This document shows, piece after piece, positions 28,070 to 35,633 of a DNA stretch of 64,000 bases. A program made the position numbers and the translations under genes. The DNA is taken from the NCBI GenBank assembly GCA_948468465.1, contig CAOKJJ010000002.1, positions 11,902-75,901 on the forward strand, read 5' to 3'. The stretch comes from an uncultured Eubacterium sp. GTDB taxonomy: Bacteria; Bacillota_A; Clostridia; Lachnospirales; Lachnospiraceae. How positions within the stretch are numbered: the first letter of the stretch is position 1; each line of letters begins with the position of its first letter. The notes below the pieces were generated by a model, which had not been told where the DNA came from, did no database searches, and worked only from the letters and a program-made list of their open reading frames with translations.

Positions 28070-29361
28070 ATCCGGTCTGCTCCCATCCTATATGCAACTG
28101 TCGTATCCACATCATAGATTCCAAGTATGGTTCCTGGTGTATCCATCTTAAAATAGCAGGCGCCTTCAATATACTCATAATAAGACATGCACGCTTCTCT
28201 GCGGTCCTCCAGTGCAACTGCCAGATAATATTCTCCGTCCGCAAGTGCTGACGCAAATGTAAAGGCAATCATTTGCTCCTGTCCGTGCTGCAGCCTTATA
28301 TTCTGATCAGATGTAGTCTTTACGATCAGATCTGTGCCTTCTTTATTTTTAATCGAAAACGCGAGTGACAGATACTTAAGGTCTGATTTCCCGCACATTT
28401 CCAGACACAAGTCAAACCGAATCTCTATCCGGATGCTGTCCTTCGCACGGAATACACTTTTTTTATTCCCCTTTTCATCATACAGGCCGACAGAGGTAAT
28501 GATCCCCATATGTGTTCCCCAATGTGCAATGCTGTCTGCAAATAATTTTGGATCTGCATGCAGATTTTTGTCCAATGCACGCTTTTGCAAAGACGGCGGC
28601 TCATGCACTCCGTCCTGTATCGTGTCAGCATGCATAAATGCAACATATTTTGCACTGATATCAGTCGGATCGCCGATTTCCACCAGTCTGCCCTGATGCA
28701 TCCAGATCGCCGTATCGCAAAATGTACGCATAACCGCAACATCATGTCCCACATACAGAATCGTAACTCCCTGTTCCCGAAACTGTTTAAATTTCCGGAA
28801 ACACTTAGCCTGAAAGCGCATATCCCCTACACTCAATATTTCATCTACAATCAAAATATCCGGCTCTGCATGAATGGCACACGAAAATGCCAGGCGTGCA
28901 AACATCCCGCTGGAATAGGTTTTTACCGGCTGGTTTATGTAGTCTCCAATTTCCGCAAAACCAATAATCTGTTCCAGCTTCTGCTGCATCTGCTCCTTCG
29001 TAAATCCCATTAACGTTCCATAGAAAAATATATTTTCCATGCCGGTATATTCCATGTTAAAACCCGTTCCCAGTTCCAGCAGGGATGAAATCGTCCCGGC
29101 TACGGACAAGCTGCCATAGGTAGGCTCATAAATTCCAGTTATCATTTTCAGCAGTGTGGATTTTCCGGAACCATTCGTTCCCATAATGCCGACAATTTCC
29201 CCTTGTTGTACATGAAAACTGATATCGTTGACCGCATAGAAATCCGTATGCAGATTTTTTCCTGAAAAACTGAACGCCTCTTTCAGCCTGTCTGTCGGCG
29301 TATGGTAAATCTTAAATACTTTTGAGATATGATCTGCTTTTATTTTGTATTCTGTTCCCAT
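28066..29361 (-). CDS. wzt: ABC transporter ATP-binding protein Wzt (polysaccharide export)
   Basis: The ATPase domain has Walker A GTNGSGKST (residues 61-69), the YSSGM signature (149-153) and Walker B DILIVDE (168-174). A carboxy domain of about 145 residues (275-420) resembles the Wzt carbohydrate-recognition domain. Together with the 29395-30204 permease it would form an ABC exporter of the Wzm-Wzt or TagGH kind, moving a finished chain across the membrane. The extra domain, absent in plain TagH, suggests that it recognises a specific terminal modification. This could be the methyl group added by the neighbouring fusion protein. Confidence 0.88.
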   Translation of the reverse strand: MGTEYKIKADHISKVFKIYHTPTDRLKEAFSFSGKNLHTDFYAVNDISFHVQQGEIVGIMGTNGSGKSTLLKMITGIYEPTYGSLSVAGTISSLLELGTGFNMEYTGMENIFFYGTLMGFTKEQMQQKLEQIIGFAEIGDYINQPVKTYSSGMFARLAFSCAIHAEPDILIVDEILSVGDMRFQAKCFRKFKQFREQGVTILYVGHDVAVMRTFCDTAIWMHQGRLVEIGDPTDISAKYVAFMHADTIQDGVHEPPSLQKRALDKNLHADPKLFADSIAHWGTHMGIITSVGLYDEKGNKKSVFRAKDSIRIEIRFDLCLEMCGKSDLKYLSLAFSIKNKEGTDLIVKTTSDQNIRLQHGQEQMIAFTFASALADGEYYLAVALEDRREACMSYYEYIEGACYFKMDTPGTILGIYDVDTTVAYRMGADRI

Positions 29362-29394
29362 TACCTATAGCTCCCGTTTCTGTCCGCAGTCCTC

Positions 29395-30204
29395 TCAGAC
29401 AACATCTGCAAAATGAGGCTTCAGCCTTGTATAAATATGAATTCCGATCCACAATATGACTGCTGTAAATATCCAAAAATACATGCCGAGCAGCGGCCTT
29501 TCCCAAAACCAGCGTCTGCCTAAAACAGCGTCCCTGTACCCTTCCACGAGGTAGTAAAACGGATTCAGCTTGAGAAGCAGCTGCACGCGCACCGAAAACA
29601 TCTCCATGCTCCAAGCAATCGGCGTTCCCCACATTCCCATTAATAACACAATGCTGATGATCTGGTTTAAATCTCTGAAAAAAACCATGATGGACGATGT
29701 GATCAGAGACATCGCGTACACAAGCATCGCTGCCGCAAACATATAGTATAAAATCTGCACCAGTTCTAACCGCGGCAGATACCCGAAGCATGCACAGATT
29801 AAAATAACAACAGCACAGAAAAAAATGTGTATGTACAAGCTGGATGCGATCTTTACCAATGGAAGAATAGTAACGTTAAACTTCACTTTTTTAATCAAAT
29901 AGCTATATTCCAGAAAGCTGTTTCCCGCGCAGGAAAATGCTTCTGAGATATACAGCCACGGCACAATCCCACAGATAAACCACAGCACAAACGGAACATC
30001 TCCTACATCACCGCTGCGGAATCCAAACTGAAAAACTGCCCAGTATACAAGCATTGTCATAAATGGCTGTAAAATTCCCCAAAACAGACCCAAATAAGTA
30101 CCTGAAAATCTCTGTTTCACATCTTTACGTGATAAGTCCGCCAGCAAACGCCTGTCATGATAGATTTCCCCAAACAGCTGTCCGGTTGTTTCCCATCGTC
30201 TCAT
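29395..30204 (-). CDS. wzm: ABC-2 type polysaccharide permease Wzm
   Basis: The 269-residue protein has six hydrophobic segments and the ABC-2 exporter pattern RFSGTYLGLFWGILQPFMTMLVYW. It pairs with the Wzt gene 33 bases downstream to export a lipid-linked chain. The start directly follows wecB (the stop of wecB is at 30205), so the genes are co-transcribed. It resembles TagG of teichoic acid export as well as Wzm; the family does not discriminate further. Confidence 0.87.
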   Translation of the reverse strand: MRRWETTGQLFGEIYHDRRLLADLSRKDVKQRFSGTYLGLFWGILQPFMTMLVYWAVFQFGFRSGDVGDVPFVLWFICGIVPWLYISEAFSCAGNSFLEYSYLIKKVKFNVTILPLVKIASSLYIHIFFCAVVILICACFGYLPRLELVQILYYMFAAAMLVYAMSLITSSIMVFFRDLNQIISIVLLMGMWGTPIAWSMEMFSVRVQLLLKLNPFYYLVEGYRDAVLGRRWFWERPLLGMYFWIFTAVILWIGIHIYTRLKPHFADVV

Positions 30205-31323
30205 TTATTCTGACCCGTCCATCCATCTGCAAATATAATCTGCAATTCGTTCACTGGCTCTGCCGTCTCCATAAGGATTTACCGCTCTTGCCATCTTTTC
30301 ATATTGTGTGCCGCATTCTATCAGATTGGCTGCTTCACGAACAATATCCTCCTGCCTGACCCCTGCCACTTTTACCGTGCCAGCCGCTACTGCTTCCGGC
30401 CGCTCCGTCTGCGTACGAAGCACCAGAACAGGCACTCCGCATGCCGGCGCCTCTTCCTGCAGCCCGCCGGAATCCGTCATGACCAAAAAGCATCTCGTTA
30501 ACAGATTGTGCATGTCTTCCACATCAATCGGCGGCATCAAACAAACATTTGCCACATTCTCAAGTATTGGAACAGCTGTATTTCTTATCTTTGGATTCAA
30601 ATGCAGCGGATAAACAAATATCATATCCGTATATGTCTCAGCCAGCCTTTTCACAGCCTGACAGATATTTTCCAGCGGCCGCCCGATATTTTCGCGCCTG
30701 TGCGCCGTAATGAGTACACACCGTTTTTCTGTCAGGGGCAGATCGCTGAGCCTTTTTTCTTTAAACAGATAGTCAGGCTTCACCGTATACCGAAATGCAT
30801 CTATGACCGTATTGCCGGTAACAAATACATGATCCGTTATGTTTTCTCTCCGCAGATTTTCTTTATTCCTTTCTGTCGGAGCAAAATGCAGCTGCGCAAT
30901 TCTGCCTGTCAGACTGCGGTTCATCTCTTCTGGAAATGGAGAATACTTATCATACGTGCGCAGTCCTGCTTCTACATGCCCCACCGGTATCTGCTGGTAG
31001 AACGCCGCCAGTGCTGCTGCAAATGACGTCGAAGTATCCCCATGCACCAAAATAAGATCCGGCTTTTCTTTGATCAATATTTTCTCAAACTGCTCTAAAA
31101 CACGGGATGTAATCGTCGTCAAGGTCTGCTCGCTGCTCATAATCGCAAGATTATACTTCGCATGTATGCCGAAAATATCCATGACCTGAGCAAGCATTTC
31201 CCTGTGCTGTCCGGTCAGACAGACAATGCTCTCAAAATGACTGCGTTTCTGCAGCTCGATAACCAATGGACACATTTTAACCGCTTCCGGTCTTGTTCCA
31301 AAAACTGACATTATTTTTCTCAT
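30205..31323 (-). CDS. wecB: UDP-N-acetylglucosamine 2-epimerase (non-hydrolysing)
   Basis: WecB interconverts UDP-GlcNAc and UDP-ManNAc. The 372-residue protein begins with SVFGTRPEAVKMCPLV. It carries VHGDTSTSFAAALAAF, GHVEAGLRTYDKYSPFPEEMNR and SDSGGLQEEAPACGVPVLVLR, the classical family motifs. Gene neighbours in transcription order are a GT1-type glycosyltransferase and Wzm. UDP-ManNAc may feed a ManNAc-containing backbone or linkage unit, as in teichoic acid-like polymers. There is a 4-base overlap with the upstream glycosyltransferase. Confidence 0.93.
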   Translation of the reverse strand: MRKIMSVFGTRPEAVKMCPLVIELQKRSHFESIVCLTGQHREMLAQVMDIFGIHAKYNLAIMSSEQTLTTITSRVLEQFEKILIKEKPDLILVHGDTSTSFAAALAAFYQQIPVGHVEAGLRTYDKYSPFPEEMNRSLTGRIAQLHFAPTERNKENLRRENITDHVFVTGNTVIDAFRYTVKPDYLFKEKRLSDLPLTEKRCVLITAHRRENIGRPLENICQAVKRLAETYTDMIFVYPLHLNPKIRNTAVPILENVANVCLMPPIDVEDMHNLLTRCFLVMTDSGGLQEEAPACGVPVLVLRTQTERPEAVAAGTVKVAGVRQEDIVREAANLIECGTQYEKMARAVNPYGDGRASERIADYICRWMDGSE

Positions 31324-32432
31324 GTTACCTCACTTAATATCTCATTGATGGCGGCTGTTCTGGCCATCCAGCTGTTTTCCTTCCGAAAACGATGCAGCTG
31401 CTTCGAATCGGAAAACGGACGTTTTAACTTTTTTCTGACTATCATCTCAATATCATCCAAAGTTTCATAAAGGCATACATAATCCTGCAGCTTTACAGTC
31501 TCTCTGCTTTTTACAGCCAGCACCGGTTTATTCATAGATAAATATTCATAGATTTTGACAGGATTGATCGTATCCAGCCAGGAAGTCTGCTTAAAATTAT
31601 AAAGGCATACATCGAATGTCTGTATGACCCGCGCCAGCTCCCTGTTTTCTTTGACACCCAAATACCGAACTCTCGGATTCCCTGTTAAATTTTCTATTTC
31701 TTTCAGATAATTTTTCCCTGCCAGAACAATCTCATATTTTGAATCCAGTGCCAGAAGCTTTTCTATTACTGCCAGGTCAAACCAACTGTCCATCGTTCCG
31801 ATATATCCGAATACCCTGATATTTTCCAGGTTCAGCGCACTGTATGCGATTCTTTTTTCTTCCGACGCAGTCAGAAAACGGTCTGATACCGCATTTGGCA
31901 CGAGATAAACGTGTTCCCTTGCTGCTGCGGCTGCATCATAAATCTGCTGACTTGTTACGATGACCGCGTCCGCCATATGGCAAAGCTGTCTTTTATTTCT
32001 TTTCAGCGTCATTTTCAGCAATATAGAAGAAACCAGCATGTCCTCTTCATCCATCTTGTCATAAACAACAGGTTTGTGTTTGATATGCCTGATCAGCGTA
32101 TACCAGCCACTGTATCCACTCCAGATTACATCACAATATGCGATCAGACTGCGAAGCTGCAGCAGTTCTGTCCAGTTATTCATGCCAAAAATATCTAAAA
32201 CTTCTATGCTTTTATGAAGTGTAAGGCTGCCATTTAAGCGGATTACCTTAAGACGCCCATAAGACTTCTTTTCTCCCGCAAAGGAACGGCCTCCTTTTAA
32301 CAGCCAGCGGATCAGGCTCACCGTAGGTTCTACATAAAACACCTCGTGCCTTTTTGCGAGGCATTCTGCAATCTGCTGTGGTCTCTGCTTCATATCGTCA
32401 TAATACACAGGGGAAAAATACAGTATTTTCAT
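31320..32432 (-). CDS. GT1/GT4-type glycosyltransferase
   Basis: The protein starts MKILYFSPVYYDDMKQRPQQIAECL, a GT-B amino-terminal pattern, and carries RVFGYIGTMDSWFDLAVIEKL, RYLGVKENRELARVIQTFDVCLYNF and PVKIYEYLSMNKPVLAV in the nucleotide-binding half. The family transfers a sugar from an NDP donor with retention. ATG 32432 has GGAGG 8 bases upstream and overlaps the upstream stop as ATGA. A longer frame from 32498 lies inside the upstream gene and is not used. The sugar is unknown. Confidence 0.85.
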   Translation of the reverse strand: MKILYFSPVYYDDMKQRPQQIAECLAKRHEVFYVEPTVSLIRWLLKGGRSFAGEKKSYGRLKVIRLNGSLTLHKSIEVLDIFGMNNWTELLQLRSLIAYCDVIWSGYSGWYTLIRHIKHKPVVYDKMDEEDMLVSSILLKMTLKRNKRQLCHMADAVIVTSQQIYDAAAAAREHVYLVPNAVSDRFLTASEEKRIAYSALNLENIRVFGYIGTMDSWFDLAVIEKLLALDSKYEIVLAGKNYLKEIENLTGNPRVRYLGVKENRELARVIQTFDVCLYNFKQTSWLDTINPVKIYEYLSMNKPVLAVKSRETVKLQDYVCLYETLDDIEMIVRKKLKRPFSDSKQLHRFRKENSWMARTAAINEILSEVT

Positions 32433-34570
32433 CTTCTGACCCTCCTGCCGTTTTGCAGCATCCGCAGCATTTTGACCGCCAGCATTTCCGGCATGCAAAG
32501 CATAAACAGATCAAAATATGCATACTTTTTATTTAAATAACGATATTTCCATATTTGATTCATATTTTTCTGTTTCCTGGCAGCTGCAAATGCCTGCATT
32601 TCTTTTTCATATGGATAATGAATGTCTCTGCGTTCAAGCTCCTGCACAAGCAGATACATGGAAAGCATCCGATTGTTATAGTAATCCTGCCTGCTGTTCA
32701 TATCAGCGAGTATACCTGTCTGATTCCTGCTGTGCCTTCGATAACGAACAAGCGTCTGATTGACAAACGCCACGTTTCCATGCGCTGACACACAGGCTGC
32801 AATCCACTGGTCACAGTACGTCTTTCTATAAAACGGCATTGCCTTTCGAACCAAATCCGTCCGGGCAATCATGCTGCATCCGGCAGTACAATTATCTGCA
32901 AGATAATGCGCTGTCTGCTTTCTTCCGTGCACATATTTCAGTCCTTTTCTCATCTTCCGCAGGCTTTTGTATATCCTTTTTCCATGTTCATCCATCACAG
33001 ACATATCGCTGTAAGCCATAACCGCATGTTCCTTCTGTACCGCCTTTACAAGCAGTTCCAATTTATTGTCTTCCCATACATCATCCTGATCACAAAACGC
33101 AACAAAATCCCCTGCTGCCATCCGCACTAATTTTTCAAACGTACGATCCGATCCGGCGTTTTGTCTGCTCCTGCACAGCGTAACCTTTTGATTTGCACCA
33201 AAGCAGGCATCCGCTGTTTTTTGTATGTCTTCAAAAAGAACCTGATCCGAACAATCATCCATAACGATGACTTCGAAATTTTGATAACTCTGTCTGCAAA
33301 TAGAAACAAACAGCTGTCTCAGCCACTTTCTGTTTGGATTATATACCGCGATTAAAATAGAAATCCGGATGGAGCCATACAAATGACGCCCCATTTTCGC
33401 ATATGCCTTCTGCATGCGTTTCTTTACCATCTTCCAGTCATAGGCAGCTATCTTCTTCTTGTTATAATCTCCATACCGATATCTTAACTGCTTATCTGAC
33501 AGCAATTCCAAAATACATGTTTTTATCTGATGCACATCTGAAGGAAAAAACAGCCTGCCGCCAACTCCATCCTCAATCAATTCCCTGTTTCCGCGAATAT
33601 CAGAAACAATGCAAGGCAGCCCTGCAGCCATTGCCTCCATCAATGCGGCAGGCAGCCCCTCCTGCAAGGAAGGAAATATAAAAATATCCGCACCTTGGTA
33701 TACCTGTGTCATATCATCAAGAAATCCTGGCATGCGTACATGATCCGCAATTCCCAGTTTATGCGCCTGGGCCGTTAACTGTTCCTGCATCGTCCCTTGT
33801 CCGCAGATCAAATAACAGATATTTTTTCCGCAAAGCTGTGCAAGTGCAGACAATACTGCCTTATGATTTTTTCGCCTGCTTAATTCACCAACAGATAAAA
33901 GCACGATTCCATCCTTTGGAAATTTAAATTTCCTGCATAGCTGCCGCTTTATTTCCTGCGCCGTTTGTCTGTCTATACATCGTTCTGATGCAAACCTCTG
34001 CGTATCAATGCCTACTCCTGGGATATAGCAAACCTCTCCCGCCTTCAGATTTCGTTTTGCGAAGCAATAGTCTTCTCTGTTTACGGTAAGCAGCACGTCT
34101 GTCCAATACGACAGCAGCTTTTCCGCCGGATAATACAGCATCCATTTTCCAATGGATGCACCCTTATAAAAATGAAAACCATGTGCCGTATAAATGACTC
34201 TGATCCCATGTGAATGTGCGGCGATCCGCGTCAGCGCCCCGCCGATCGGAGAATGGCAATGCACCCAGGCAAAACCGTATTTCTCCATCATTTTCGAAAG
34301 CTGCTCATAAGCTCTGATACAGTCAGAAGCAGGCCATAGCTTTCTGGGACAGTCCCACTGGTGACAGATGACGTTGCTGTCCGATAATTTCTTCAAAAGC
34401 AAAGCAATCTGCTTTGTACCGCATGTATTTCCCTTTTTGAAATTACAGGCAACGTGTACTTCATAGCCTATGTCCTGCATCAAACGGATATTTGGTAAAT
34501 TAAACTGATCTATCATAGATGCGACGGACGCTGTCATCAACACTCTCTGTCTGACATTTTTATGCTTCAT
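32429..34570 (-). CDS. GT4-GT2 two-domain glycosyltransferase fusion
   Basis: Residues 1-390 form a GT4 domain (CapM/EpsD-like) with YTAHGFHFYKGAS, VLLSVGELSRRKNHKAVL and FPSLQEGLPAALMEAMA. Residues 400-690 form a GT2 domain with RISILIAVYNPNRKWL, VMDDCSDQ and FCDQDDVWEDN as the metal site. A single protein thus probably adds two sugars. It is the first enzyme after the regulator and may start chain assembly on the lipid carrier. The start overlaps the XRE gene stop by 11 bases. A classical priming phosphoglycosyltransferase is not seen in the window. Confidence 0.85.
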   Translation of the reverse strand: MKHKNVRQRVLMTASVASMIDQFNLPNIRLMQDIGYEVHVACNFKKGNTCGTKQIALLLKKLSDSNVICHQWDCPRKLWPASDCIRAYEQLSKMMEKYGFAWVHCHSPIGGALTRIAAHSHGIRVIYTAHGFHFYKGASIGKWMLYYPAEKLLSYWTDVLLTVNREDYCFAKRNLKAGEVCYIPGVGIDTQRFASERCIDRQTAQEIKRQLCRKFKFPKDGIVLLSVGELSRRKNHKAVLSALAQLCGKNICYLICGQGTMQEQLTAQAHKLGIADHVRMPGFLDDMTQVYQGADIFIFPSLQEGLPAALMEAMAAGLPCIVSDIRGNRELIEDGVGGRLFFPSDVHQIKTCILELLSDKQLRYRYGDYNKKKIAAYDWKMVKKRMQKAYAKMGRHLYGSIRISILIAVYNPNRKWLRQLFVSICRQSYQNFEVIVMDDCSDQVLFEDIQKTADACFGANQKVTLCRSRQNAGSDRTFEKLVRMAAGDFVAFCDQDDVWEDNKLELLVKAVQKEHAVMAYSDMSVMDEHGKRIYKSLRKMRKGLKYVHGRKQTAHYLADNCTAGCSMIARTDLVRKAMPFYRKTYCDQWIAACVSAHGNVAFVNQTLVRYRRHSRNQTGILADMNSRQDYYNNRMLSMYLLVQELERRDIHYPYEKEMQAFAAARKQKNMNQIWKYRYLNKKYAYFDLFMLCMPEMLAVKMLRMLQNGRRVRR

Positions 34571-34904
34571 TCATAATCTCCGCGACAGATTTCATAATAC
34601 GCACATACATAGAATAACTGTCCGCCGTCTTTACATCTGATTTTTTATCAGACACGCTCCACATATCTTCCAGTGCATTTGACGGATTTGCCACACCCCA
34701 AAGCAATTCATCCGCATCCGCATGCAGTGCGCCGCAAATATTGACAAATGTCTCCAGGCTCATAATCCTGCTGCCCCGCTCAATATGTCCCATAAACGAC
34801 ATACTAATGCCAGCTTTTTTTGCAAGTTCTTCCTGTGACCAGCCTTTTGTCTTGCGTACCTGACGAATTCTCATACCCATTCTGCCGTAATCCAACTCCC
34901 TCAT
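34560..34904 (-). CDS. XRE-family transcriptional regulator of the glycan locus
   Basis: The 114-residue protein has a Cro/C1-type helix-turn-helix (IRQVRKTKGWSQEELAKKAGISMSFMGHIERGSRIMSLETF, about residues 10-50). The carboxy end is short and lacks a peptidase. It is the first gene of the locus and overlaps the next gene, so it probably controls the whole operon. ATG 34904 has GGAGG 5 bases upstream; the longer frame to 34940 lacks such a site. An operator-like sequence with TGTTAT repeats 10 bp apart lies 54-80 bases upstream (34958-34984) and may bind this protein; that link is inferred. Confidence 0.88.
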   Translation of the reverse strand: MRELDYGRMGMRIRQVRKTKGWSQEELAKKAGISMSFMGHIERGSRIMSLETFVNICGALHADADELLWGVANPSNALEDMWSVSDKKSDVKTADSYSMYVRIMKSVAEIMNEA

Positions 34905-34957
34905 AAACACCTCCCTCTCACTGATGCGCAACAAAAGCAAACAGAGCCTTGAATTTT

Positions 34958-34984
34958 ATACATAACATTTTATAACAAATTGTT
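34958..34984 (-). repeat. 27-bp inverted repeat, left copy (possible operator or switch site)
   Basis: On the minus strand the copy includes AACAATTTGTTATAAAATG and then TTATGTAT. It matches the right copy at 35260-35286 base for base in opposite orientation. It contains TGTTAT twice with a 10-bp period. It lies 54-80 bases before the XRE start codon. Confidence 0.8.
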
Positions 34985-35259
34985 ATGTACAAAAAAAACA
35001 TGTGTAATGCTGAAAAGCCTGTATTTAAGCGGCTTTCAGATATTATTTCCAAGAATGAAACTCCTTTTTTTCATGCATTTTATAATAGTTGTCCTTATTC
35101 TCATTGGATTTTATCTGTAGTATAATCTGAAATGTTTTTATGAATTTTGCATAAAAATAATCTGGATTTTTGTAAGAAAACAAAGAAAAACTGGAATTTT
35201 TAACAATTTTTTCTTTAGGGTTGCAAAAAATGATCGTTTGATATAAAATACTTTCAAGC
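34985..35259. other. AT-rich segment bracketed by the 27-bp inverted repeats
   Basis: This 275-bp stretch has no convincing gene. It contains a weak 73-codon frame that I rejected. Possible -10 hexamers occur on both strands: TATAAT near 35117 on the plus strand and TATACT or TATAAA in the same area on the minus strand. None has a strong -35. A bulged hairpin, CTGAAAAGCC with GGCTTTCAG at 35010-35039, is followed on the minus strand by a T-run, so it may be a weak terminator or attenuator. Confidence 0.5.
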
Positions 35260-35286
35260 AACAATTTGTTATAAAATGTTATGTAT
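35260..35286 (+). repeat. 27-bp inverted repeat, right copy
   Basis: This is identical to the left copy (34958-34984) but reversed, reading AACAATTTGTTATAAAATG and so on along the plus strand. The identity ends at both borders, so the unit is exactly 27 bp. It lies 18 bases from a strong terminator at 35304-35349. Confidence 0.8.
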
Positions 35287-35303
35287 TAGAATTTTCGTTT
35301 CAT

Positions 35304-35349
35304 AAAAACAGGACCAGAAAACTTAAAATAAGTTCCCGGTCCTGTTTTT
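35304..35349. terminator. Bidirectional terminator between the glycan locus and the element
   Basis: A perfect 12-bp stem, AAAAACAGGACC with GGTCCTGTTTTT, has a loop that contains a second small inverted repeat (AACTTA/TAAGTT). A T-run follows on the plus strand and the mirrored A-run gives a T-run on the minus strand. It separates transcription of the recombinase/element from the glycan operon. Confidence 0.8.
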
Positions 35350-35352
35350 TCT

Positions 35353-35385
35353 GATCAGCAGCTTCCTCAAAAACCACTGCTGATC
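35353..35385. repeat. 9-bp perfect inverted repeat inside the truncated gene end
   Basis: GATCAGCAG and CTGCTGATC are separated by 15 bases. It lies just downstream of the point where the SleC-like reading departs from its family and next to the terminator. No function is clear. Confidence 0.45.
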
Positions 35386-35633
35386 CCCGCCCTTTTAAAT
35401 TTAGTCCTATTATAGCAGGCGCATCCCCTAGATATTTGGACCCCCACTGCGTCATCCAATTTGGACACGATACCCTCTGTCCGTCACAATACTGTGTCAA
35501 AATCGGCTGACGTACATTTGGCCTGGAAAGATAGTTTTGAAACATTTCATCTACAATGAGTGAAATATTCGAAAAAATGTTTCTTCCATAAGACCATTTC
35601 TGATCAAATGCCGTAGAAGAAGTAATTGTAAAA

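Noticed and set aside
35043..35264. A 73-codon minus-strand frame between the inverted repeats
   Set aside because: No ribosome site, very AT-rich composition, and it lies within the bracketed regulatory segment.
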